A stretch of 64,000 nucleotides of DNA, from the NCBI GenBank assembly GCA_021401465.1, contig JADDMT010000042.1, forward strand, positions 62,001 through 126,000, given 5' to 3'. The notes beneath the pieces were generated by a model that saw nothing but the letters and a program-made list of their open reading frames with translations, did not search any database and was not told the origin of the DNA. The DNA comes from Teratosphaeria epicoccoides. Lineage: Eukaryota; Ascomycota; Dothideomycetes; Mycosphaerellales; Teratosphaeriaceae. Every line of letters begins with the position of its first letter. The stretch's first letter is position 1. Below are positions 10,764-19,588 of this stretch, piece by piece. The translations under genes were made by a program, and so were the position numbers.

Positions 10764-11690
10764 GCTTGTCGCTCACGATCGGCCAGTACCATAGAGGTAT
10801 GAGTGACGGAGAGCGTTTGAATTCGCATCGGCAGGTCCGCCAGACATGCCGACATGATATGATGAACATAGTTGACCTCCCACAGCCCGTTTGCACGGCC
10901 GCACACGGCTCCCGGTGTATACGAGCATTGACCGGGCAGTGTAACATGCGGCGGTGCCAGCATCACGTTGCATGCCGTGCTTTGTCCTGAACGGGTAGCC
11001 GAGCTTGTTCGCTTACGAGTCGCTTCGATATGTAGCGTCCATAGCGATACGAACTTCTGCATTGGGCATGCATTGCAGCTACATCGACTGACCGGCCAGG
11101 CTCAGCGGACGGGTGTGCGACTCGGCAAGCCCATGTCCCGCCGAGGAGCACCTGATTGAAGGCAATTCGATCACGATCATCGTCGACCACTTCCTCCGCG
11201 CCGTCCGCGAGGCTCCAGCGGTCTCGTCAGCGTGGAGCGCATAGCTGAATACCGGCTCTCTGCACATTGCTATGAGGCGGGCAATCCGCGGTCCAACGCG
11301 CACATGGACGTCAACCTGTTCCGGGACGAAGTTGCCGGTGACGGAGTCGAGAACTGCTGTCGATGCGTAGAGGTCGCCAAGAAGCTTCGTGCGGCGGCTA
11401 TCCCAAAGAAGGCCATCACGGCGGCCACACCACCCCATGCTCTCCCGGACGAGGAGATTCTCCCCACGAGGTCATGTCTGCAACAAGCGCTCACGGACAA
11501 CGCCGGATCCTGGCGTCAGGTTGAGTATGTTCTCGGCTGTCGATGTCCGAAGCTCTGTGGACCACGACGCGAGACACATCTTAGCAATGTGAACGCTGTC
11601 ACTCGCTGGATCACAGAGCCTCAGCATCCAGAGCGCCTGGAATGGTTCGGCGCTCTCGTGCTGGCTGGCTGCTCCTTCGCGACATACGCC
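10764..11690. other. Intergenic region between divergent permease and kinase genes
   Basis: Divergent 0.9-kb gap. An open frame continuous with the kinase frame runs from 11232 to 11690 but begins with GTG, contains only a late internal ATG, and its composition is not convincingly coding. It is more likely 5' leader and promoter. An upstream kinase exon cannot be excluded. Confidence 0.45.
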
Positions 11691-14578
11691 ATGCACGCTT
11701 TTTCAAAGAGGTACACTGTCATTGACGAATTCATTGCGTTGGTGAGAGACGCCGACGAAGTTCAGCTCCAAAGCGCCTTGTTCCCCAAGCAAGTGTTTGG
11801 CCCCTATACCGCAAGCCTCCCTGATCAGTTCTGCGCGGCTGTGAGCAGGACAGCATGGCTCTTCCGCATCCCCGTACTCGGACAGTCCCATTTCGAAAGT
11901 TTTTCTTTCAAGAAAAGGCACAATTTCCCCTTCGTCAATGAGTCGCCCGTCCACGAAGGAGGACGTCCAGGGCAGCGACTAGTCAAGTGTGAACTCGCGG
12001 TGGAGTATGGCGGGAAAAAGGTGCGGTGCACCACGTGCAGTTTGACGACTATCTTTGGATACGCCGCTGACAATCTTTCAAGGACCAGGAGCTCTTTTGC
12101 AAGAGCAACACATACCGCATTCCCACACAGGACTCGAGGAACACGTTCCAGCGAGAAGCGGACACTCTGCTTCGATTGAAGCAACATGGTCACCACAATA
12201 TCTTGGACATTCTTTTCGCCTTTGAAGAGACCATTTCCCCCACTAAAGCAACTATGCACCTGGTCTTTCCATTCTTCGAATACGACCTTCACGACATCCT
12301 CTATCAACCCATGATGGCGGAGACCCTTTTCACTGCTGCGGAAGCCAACGCAAGGGAGCCTGTGCTCCAGCACAGTCTTTGGCTAGCTATCCTTGGTGTC
12401 GTTGAAGCTGTCCAGTATATCCATCATCACACCTATAGTGACGAGACGTTTGGATGCAGCCGAGTCGTGGAAGGCGTTCATTTCGATGTAAAGCCCGCAA
12501 ATATTGTCGTTGACATGGGAACTGCCGCTGGGAGGCTTTTATTGACAGACTTCGGCAATGCTGAGCTCAAAGATGCGGTGGAAGGGCAGGCTCATGCCTA
12601 TGGCTGGGAAGCGGGTGCGTACAATTATGCGCCACCAGAGAATGACAAGGAGGGCAACGCAGCCGAGCAGAACAGGACCAGGAGCAAGTACGATGTCTGG
12701 TCGCTTGGCTGTGTGCTGCTGGAAGTGTTGGTATTCATCACGCGCGGACGACGTGGGGTCAATGACTTCTACCATCGACGTCACGCTGAGTCTCCTGAGG
12801 ATCACAAGAGTGCGGCTTTCTGGAAGATTAACGAGGAAGGCGAAGTTATTTTGCGACCATCGGTGCAGTCGATGCTTGATGAGTTGCACCTCAGAGGAGG
12901 TTCCGAGCTCCATCGCGTGCTTAGACAACTTTCAGCTATGCTCGATCCCGGCGTCAGGACACGATCGAGTGTGGTAGAATGCTTGGAAGAATTCCATGGC
13001 AGGGGCAAGAACGCCGAGAGTCTTCTCTTGCCGCAGGACGCTTCTGCTTTGATGGCTGGCGACAAGAACTACAAGCAGTTGAAAGCCATGTATGTTCAGC
13101 TGATTGTTCCAGGGACAGCTGCTAACTCGTCCCGGTGTGACTCAAGGTCGACGTTCCTTCTACCACCAGATAGAACGGCGTCAAACAACATCTCGGCAGC
13201 GCCCGTGCCCTGCGATATCTCGCTATGGCGAGCCAACATACCTCCTCATGACATAACAATGAATCTGAACGTATCATCTAGTGGCGAAAATCTGGTAACA
13301 TCATGTATGGCCTGCCATGCTTATCTGCGACATTGGCTGATTGAGGCACAGGCAGTCGCCACGTCGGGCAAAGTGAAGTTCTGGTGCCCATATCGTTTTT
13401 CGATAATCGATCAGAGCTGCACGATTCAACGAGCAGTCTCGCACCTGTAGCATGTACCTTTGGCCCTGGTCTGCTTATCAGCGGCCATATGATACAATTC
13501 CGAGAGCCACAGGGTCAGTCTCAAAATGATGACAGACTTTCAGCGCCAGTGTACCTGATGAACCAGCAAACAGAATTCTGCCGATTCTTTGCGCTGATGA
13601 CTTATCAGCGAATTTTGCCAGTAGACTATCCCGACGCACGTACTTACCAATTACTATCCTCCAAACACAATATCAGACTCGAGAGCTGCGAAATGATCAA
13701 ACCCAATTTGGGCCCTTTCGGTCGCAGACGCTCACAACTCAAAGCTGGAAGAGTACAGATCTGGAGTACTCTGGACGAGGCCAGGTATAAGGTGCGTCAA
13801 AAGCCACACACTCGTATCGCGAGCTAGGGAGTTGATCAAGTCTAAGCAAATGTACGTCGCGCATGCCCCGTCGCTTGCTGATGACCAGAGCGTGCCCAAA
13901 AATAAGTCAAGATTCAAGCTGGCAATCTTCGCTCAAGTGGAAGATCCAAAAGCAGAAATCGCTGCGCATGGCAGGCGATCCTCAGGCTCCAGCAAAGCCA
14001 CGTCCGTCTCCAGCGGCAACACGGAGTCGTACGCGGGAGATCAATCGCTTCACCATGTATGTCTGATTTTGGAAAGTGTGTCACATCAAAATGCTGCAAA
14101 AGGGACATTGCGCTAACGATCAACAGTCGATCGTGAGAACGTCCAGCTCCTGCCGCCTAAACACGGTGACCCATCTTTGACGTTGAGAAACTATGGTACC
14201 AGACGTAAGATGCCCGTGGCGATGCTCGAAGTCGGAGCGCACTCGACCCCGATCGAACGATCCAAGCAAATGCCGGGAATCCCGCTCTCGCCAGATTTTC
14301 TTGCGAGACATATCGAGAAGTCGGGCGTGAACATCTCAGAGCTCCATCTTAAGTTCCAGAGCCTCACAGGTAAAACGGACCGCTTGAGTCTCGTACCTCG
14401 TCTAACCGCGATCCCAGACTTGAACAGTTTGCTTGCAATATTAGAAGAACACCGCGTACCACCCAACATATCTGAGCTCCGCGAGAGACGCCGCCTGGAC
14501 CGATTCGGCCTAGACACTCTGACCAGCGACAGCCAGACAGACGCAACGGCACAAGGTCCCCCAACGAGACACAATTGA
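11691..14578 (+). CDS. Protein kinase-like domain protein with long C-terminal region
   Basis: Five exons: 11691-12020, 12083-13304, 13352-13791, 13841-14075 and 14127-14578; about 892 residues. Introns are 62, 47, 49 and 51 bp. The kinase domain covers roughly residues 75-400. It has FQREADTLLRL (helix C), a catalytic loop HFDVKPANIV with HFD in place of HRD, DFGNAEL, an APPEN-type activation-segment end, and SKYDVWSLGCVLLEV (helix F). The P-loop is poorly conserved; a Lys in ELFCKSN may be the beta-3 lysine. The C-terminal part (IQFREPQG, RLSAPVYL, SRFKLAIFAQ) resembles the tail of large fungal kinases of this type. The third intron needs an AAG acceptor and is the least sure join (an alternative acceptor lies 6 bp on). 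The start is the ATG before the conserved FIALVRDADEV. Substrate and pathway are unknown. Confidence 0.7.
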
Positions 14579-14771
14579 TCCACATTGAAGCAATAGAACG
14601 CTCGGGAAAGCTCAGCTCCCATTGATGCCCGTCAGCAACCAGCAAAAGGCGACTCGGCAATATCAGATTACCCTCGGCAGAATTTGGACCCCAAGGCTCG
14701 TGCAGTCCAATCCTGCAAGATCGAGAGTCCATGTCGCGATACAGCTCTCTCACCAAGCCATCGCGTGGGCT

Positions 14772-15563
14772 TCAATGGGTCGCGGCGACATCTCGGTATA
14801 GCATTTCCAGCCTCGCAAGCTTGACCGGCTCATCGCAAAATACTTCGTCCATAAGATTCAATTTCACAACTTCCACCTCCCATGTCAGGGCGACCGGCTT
14901 CTCGACCCACCGGCTACAAGACAGCATGTCCCGGAATTTCGAGCGCTTCACTGCAATCAATCTCCAGATTGCTTCGTACACTGTGTCTGAACACGAAGCG
15001 ACGTAGAGGTCTTGCGGCACTTTGGAGTGGTATGTCTGCGCCTCCGCCTCAACAATAGCGCTCTTCAGCTGCGTAAGCTCTTCTTCTGTGCAACGCAGGA
15101 CATAGCAAGCCACGTCCTGCAGACGAGGCGAGTCCGTACATCCTTCCGCCTCACCACCAGTCACTTCGATCATGAGTGCGCGCTTGGCATCTTCCAAGCC
15201 AGCTTCGAAGCCTGCTGGCTTGACGACCGATGGTCCGCCAAACCGAGCACCGGTGAGCATATCGCGAAAGGTCCGACGCGCCGCCACAATGTCAGTCCAG
15301 ATCCGGGCTTGCTCAAGCGAGCTTGGGCAGTTCGGTGGATGCTTGCTCGGGCCAAGAGGTGAGGCTTGATACTTGAGGTTGTGCACGGCCGCGTGCAGAG
15401 CATGACGGAGATCGGCGAGTTCACGATCCGTACATCGGAATGCCTCTCGTGGACGATTGTCCATCACGGTCTGGACACTTGCCGTTAGGCAGGCTCGGCC
15501 ACGGCGGTGGCTTTGACTCAAATGTGTTGGCTCGGACGTTGCGATCGTTGTGGCGATACTCAT
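14772..15563 (-). CDS. Hypothetical protein with internal duplication
   Basis: Single-exon ORF of 263 residues from the first ATG (MSIATTIATSE). The frame is open upstream to 15827 but has no earlier ATG. It carries two copies of an about 90-residue unit. Copy 1 (about residues 45-140) reads DLRHALHAAV...TFRDMLTGARFG...ALMIEVTGGEAE. Copy 2 (about 160-255) reads QLKSAIVEAE...KFRDMLSCSRWV...NLMDEVFCDEPV. Both share FRDML, a basic residue four to five positions on, and an LM-x-EV ending. No signal peptide or membrane helix is seen. The FRDML...K...W-type pattern is loosely reminiscent of the BTB/POZ-like repeats seen in fungal proteins, but I cannot assign it. Confidence 0.62.
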   Translation of the reverse strand: MSIATTIATSEPTHLSQSHRRGRACLTASVQTVMDNRPREAFRCTDRELADLRHALHAAVHNLKYQASPLGPSKHPPNCPSSLEQARIWTDIVAARRTFRDMLTGARFGGPSVVKPAGFEAGLEDAKRALMIEVTGGEAEGCTDSPRLQDVACYVLRCTEEELTQLKSAIVEAEAQTYHSKVPQDLYVASCSDTVYEAIWRLIAVKRSKFRDMLSCSRWVEKPVALTWEVEVVKLNLMDEVFCDEPVKLARLEMLYRDVAATH

Positions 15564-16752
15564 AGTGGTATCCAGAGCACTAGTACCGAACCCGCAGTCG
15601 ACTTGGCAGATAACTTCGTGGGTCTTGGCGTTATGTTTGTGTCGTGTCTCGTGAGCCTGCGTTAATCTATCTACCTGGACTGGCCATACTGACGAAAGGT
15701 TTCGACATGCCTTACATACTGGAGCACTTGACTCACGAGTCTTGCACCGCCTGATGGCCTCGTTTGCCACTCCTGCCAACCCCTTGCTTTCGCTGTCATT
15801 CTGCACATCACAAACGCCATCAGTCACCGATGTCTCTCGTCACCAGCATTCTTCGTCACGAATGTCCGTCAACAAATGCCGTACTTCGCACCTGCTACCA
15901 CCAACCCCCAACACCCCTGAAGCTGACATTGATACGTTACAGCTGTATTACGATCTCGCTCATTTCTGCTCAACGCGATCTCGATTTCATGATGTGATCT
16001 GATCATTCGTAAGCGGCACGTCTGCCACGTGACCGCGATGCGTCTCCATCGCGCCTGTGCTTGTTCCGGTCATCGAAGCAACACATGATGAGAGAGGAAC
16101 TCGATACTCAGCCTGTCCATGTGGTCTGGTAGCCACGAGCTTTGGATACATTACAGCTCGAGCAGCACCTCGTCGGGCAACGCTGCCATGTGTTCCAACG
16201 TCAGCTTCGCTCCCGTGCAACAGGCAAACAACGCCAAATCATGGTGAGATTGGCCGCGCTTAGCCCTCGTGGGCAGTGAGCTTCAGAGCATTGGGGAGTA
16301 GCCCAGTTTCTCGCCGCTTGTTACGAAGGCTCCGAGCGCAGTGCCGCCCATCGTCCTGGTGAGCACAGTCTACCTTAGCTTTACATCCTGGAAGACTCCG
16401 TCGGTCACCCATGTGACCTTGCTTCGTCAGTATCTAGATCTGCTGGCGAGTGTGTTGGGCGTGGGAGGCTTGGGAAGCAGTTTGCGGCAGCGTTGGCCAG
16501 TGTATCGATTGATACTGAACTAGATAATTGCGTTCGAGATTTTGAGCTGCCGAAGATGGACAGGCTGATTAGCAAGGGCAGGCCCTCGTGCTAAGTTACT
16601 TTCTTGCACGAAGCTTATCCACGGAGAGTGGGGCGTTTGTAGAAAGCTTACATACCCGTGGAATATCAAAGTCAAATTCATAACTCTCCACAACAGTTTC
16701 CTGGCTTCCGAAGTACAATTTGCATTGAATGAACCTTCATACCGCTATTGTT
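15564..16752. other. Divergent intergenic region, no gene seen
   Basis: A 1.2-kb gap between a minus-strand and a plus-strand gene. The short ORFs on both strands lack family similarity or convincing splice partners. Confidence 0.5.
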
Positions 16753-17349
16753 ATGGCGTTGGTACCGCCCTTCACCCGTGGTACTGCTCATGACAAAGTC
16801 AAGAAGGCACAAGACCTCTGGAACACAAAGTACGAGCTGCCGGGATCATTTTGCAAAACAAACTCATTGATTACCGCAGGCATCCCCAAAATGTCTCCAA
16901 AGCCTACACCGAAGACTCCACTTGGCGCAATCGAGACCAGTTCCTTGCCGGACAGGCAGAGATTGTAGACTTCTTGACCCGCAAGTGGAACAAGGAGAAG
17001 AACTATCGGCTTCGCAAGGAATTGTTCGCTTTCACGGACGACAGGATCGCGGTGCAATTCTGGTATGAGTACCAGGACTCGGACGACGGACGCAAATGGA
17101 AGAGGCAAGTCAGGCATGCCTTGTGCTGATCGGCTTGGACGATTGTCAGGCGCGAGCTATTTTGGTGGTGTCGGAGGTGCTGACGTCTTTCGTAGGTGCT
17201 ATGGATTGGAAGATTGGACGTTTGCGGAAGATGGGCGCATGCGGAAGCGCCAGATGAGTGGGAATGATGTCGAGATCTCTGAGGAGGAGCGGTGGTTCAA
17301 GGATGGCGTGGACGTCAATGATGTTGACATCTCAGAGAAGCACTGGTAG
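16753..17349 (+). CDS. DUF1348 / NTF2-like protein with a GC-AG intron
   Basis: Small SnoaL/NTF2-like protein of the DUF1348 family, found in bacteria and fungi, function unknown. Exons 16753-16829, 16880-17104 and 17196-17349; 151 residues. Family landmarks are restored in order by splicing: PPFTRGTAHDKVKKAQDLWN, STWRNRDQFL, IVDFLTRKWNKEKNYRL, IAVQFWYEYQD, GLEDWTFAEDGRMRKR, and an acidic-aromatic C-terminus ending EKHW. Intron 1 (50 bp) is GTACGA...CGCAG. Intron 2 (91 bp) must begin with GCAAGT to join KWKR to CYGLEDW in frame, which makes it a GC-AG intron, with a GCTGAC branch and CGTAG acceptor. An upstream in-frame ATG at 16729 would add eight residues; I prefer 16753 because family members begin just before PPFT. 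Confidence 0.85.
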
Positions 17350-17536
17350 ATGAAGCTTTTGGGGTTCTGCATGGGATGAGCACAAGTCCACACTATGTGG
17401 AGGAGTTTGCAAAGCGCACCTCAGTGATGTCCTTGACGGCGAGAGCGTGAAGCCACGACCAGAGCGTCGCGGGAGTACAGCGCGCATAGCTTCCATTGCA
17501 TTGGAGAGACCATCGATAGTTCTGCTCATGGGATGT

Positions 17537-17962
17537 TCAAGCAGGAGGAGTATCGTGTATCACAACGAGCAAGAACTTCGCATCAGGCACAACGACCAGC
17601 TCATTCTTCTTCGTCCTCACCCTCAACAGCTTCGCTTCGTCGTGCTCTCCATTGAGGTCCTCGATCAAGCTCCCTGCATCCTTCACAAACTTGTAGACCA
17701 AGCTTGCGACATGGTCCGCATTTCTGGTGCCCTTCTTGGCCTGGGTCTGGGCCGGGGCCGGTGCCTCGCCGTCGGTCTGTCCTCCCACATATGTGCCATT
17801 TGTCTGCTCTGTCTCCGCGACCTCCTCGGCAGACAGTAGGCCCGTCGAGCGGACTATGGCGCCAGTATCGCGGGCGAGGACGAGAGTGCTTTGGACGCCG
17901 GGGCGCTGGGCGAGGCGTGCGAGGAGGGACTCGGTCTCTGCTGAGGGCGAAGGCTGCTGCAT
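17537..17962 (-). CDS. Roadblock/LC7 domain protein (dynein light chain type)
   Basis: Single-exon 141-residue protein. Roadblock/LC7 proteins bind the dynein intermediate chain or serve as scaffolds for small GTPases. The start of the domain reads ETESLLARLAQRPGVQSTLV then LARDTGAIVRSTGLL, and the end reads LLRVRTKKNELVVVPDAKFLLVVI, both diagnostic. Between the strands sits a low-complexity insert of about 30 residues (EQTNGTYVGG...AQTQAKKG), which explains the extra length over the usual 95-105 residues. The frame is open upstream to 18148, but the chosen ATG (MQQPSPSAETE) starts just before the domain. It is divergent from IPI1. Confidence 0.88.
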   Translation of the reverse strand: MQQPSPSAETESLLARLAQRPGVQSTLVLARDTGAIVRSTGLLSAEEVAETEQTNGTYVGGQTDGEAPAPAQTQAKKGTRNADHVASLVYKFVKDAGSLIEDLNGEHDEAKLLRVRTKKNELVVVPDAKFLLVVIHDTPPA

Positions 17963-18198
17963 CGTCGCTGGATGTACGAGCGAAGCGGAGCTCGAGTACG
18001 GCTGATCCGAGCTGGCGGGCACTATGTATTGGCTGTCGACGGTAGAATCATGATCGCCCCCAATGTTTTGCCAAAAACACCGGCGTTCAACGAGATTAAC
18101 TCCGGGCGCCGCTTCGTTGGATGCAAAAATCACATGTGCAAAAATCACATGTCCATGATGGAACTCGTCCGTCCCGATATCTCACCAGACAACGCACA
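17963..18198. promoter_or_regulatory. Short bidirectional promoter between roadblock gene and IPI1
   Basis: A 236-bp gap separates the two divergent ATGs. It carries a direct repeat of an AAAATCACATGT element near 18125-18153 (two copies, about 16 bp apart). No other named site is assigned. Confidence 0.4.
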
Positions 18199-19233
18199 AT
18201 GGGCTCGTCCACCAAGAAGAAAAATGAAAAGAAGAAGGACTTTGCCAAGCCCAAGCTGAAAGTCGGCAAGGCGCAACGACCCAAGGACTCTGCCACAAAC
18301 ACTTCCTTCACGGCCAAGTCGATCATCCTCAAACAGCAGTCCGTTAGCACAAGCCGAGATGCTGCCGCGTTGTTCAACCACCACCTCAGCCTGCTCAGTG
18401 CCAGAGCAGAGACTCAGCGACGTGATGCCTTGCAGTGTCTGACCACTGCTGTTTTGACTGCCGGCAAGGACAGACTTCCACAGCCTGCAGGCGCCATCGT
18501 TTCCAAGGCGCAGCCTTTGATATTGGATGGCAGCTCTGGCGTCAGACACGCCTTACTGAAGTTTTTCAGGGCACTGCCGGCTTCTGATATAGGGCCGCTC
18601 GACCAAGTGCTGCTGTACGCGCGGGCTGGCATGACACATTTGTCTGCAGACATCAGGTTGAGCTCGCTCGATTTGATGGACTGGCTTCTTGATACAAACG
18701 CGGAAGGGATCATGGCCTGCCCTGGAGGCTGGATCAAGACTCTGCGGACCTTTCAAAACTTGCTAGGCTGGCAAAGTGCGGTAGGCAAGGAGAATGCAGG
18801 TGTGGCAAAAGGGCGAGGCGAAAAGTGGACGGCAGCAGCGAAACCTGCAGGCAGCGGTATGGGCAGTAGCAAATTACTCGTGCGTCAACTGAACACTCTA
18901 GCCTCGTTTCTTACAGCAGGCCTATCGACTCCACCACCAGATGTGCAGGCGGGCGCAAGAAGAGCGGCTGAGCTGTTTCCCCTCGGCCAGACAGGCGCAC
19001 ACTCGATTTCGAAGAAGTCCAACCCGTTTGGCTATCTGAATTTGTTCGGGGCTACGAGAGATGTGGAAAGCGAGGCGTATGACGATGCAGAGGAGCGAAT
19101 TGAGGTTTTCAATGAGGCGGGCATGCTTGAGGCTTTCGGAATAGGTACAAAGGAAGCAAAGAAGGAAGCTGGGGAGGTGGGTAGGGCGGCGAGTGGCGTT
19201 GAGAAGGCCCTCAGAATGGCTAAACTGGGATGA
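18199..19233 (+). CDS. IPI1: Pre-rRNA-processing protein Ipi1 (TEX10 homologue)
   Basis: Nucleolar subunit of the Rix1 complex (Ipi1-Rix1-Ipi3), needed for ITS2 processing and 60S maturation, and linked to pre-replicative complexes. Single exon, 344 residues. The start MGSSTKKKNEKKKDFAKPKL is the lysine-rich N-terminus typical of Ipi1. It is followed by TSFTAKSIILKQQSV and the helical-repeat section LLSARAETQRRDALQCLTTA, which match the family. DIRLSSLDLMDWLLDTN lies in the Ipi1/TEX10 domain. Residues 200-230 form a basic loop, and the acidic C-terminal helix carries VFNEAGMLEAFG. Length agrees with fungal Ipi1. Confidence 0.92.
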   Translation: MGSSTKKKNEKKKDFAKPKLKVGKAQRPKDSATNTSFTAKSIILKQQSVSTSRDAAALFNHHLSLLSARAETQRRDALQCLTTAVLTAGKDRLPQPAGAIVSKAQPLILDGSSGVRHALLKFFRALPASDIGPLDQVLLYARAGMTHLSADIRLSSLDLMDWLLDTNAEGIMACPGGWIKTLRTFQNLLGWQSAVGKENAGVAKGRGEKWTAAAKPAGSGMGSSKLLVRQLNTLASFLTAGLSTPPPDVQAGARRAAELFPLGQTGAHSISKKSNPFGYLNLFGATRDVESEAYDDAEERIEVFNEAGMLEAFGIGTKEAKKEAGEVGRAASGVEKALRMAKLG

Positions 19234-19588
19234 AGCAGTCATGGAGCAGGACTCTCTGCAGTTCCAGCCTGCGAACATGAGCAGGTGCCGGTCGAAGGTT
19301 AATATGAATACTTGAGCGTCCAGTGCCAGCGTCTGGGACAGTCGCAAACACACGTCTGGGCCTCGTCATTGTGACCGTCGCACGCACGAGTCAAGAGGCG
19401 ATCACATGTTGGTACGGCATATCCCGCCATCGGAAAAACTCTTCATCTGCTGCTCTCATCGCCAGCTTGCCCATGACACCTTCATCTTCGACAAGACTCC
19501 ATTTCACTCCGAACAAAAATCTCATCTCCACGACTGCTCAGCTCTTTTCACCACCTCATCTATCAACACCGACAACCCCGCCCACAAC
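19234..19588. other. Intergenic/5' leader, no gene seen
   Basis: Tandem spacing between two plus-strand genes. The final 100 bases are C/T/A-rich with few G, as in fungal 5' leaders. The open frame upstream of 19589 is continuous with the next gene but looks like leader. Confidence 0.45.
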
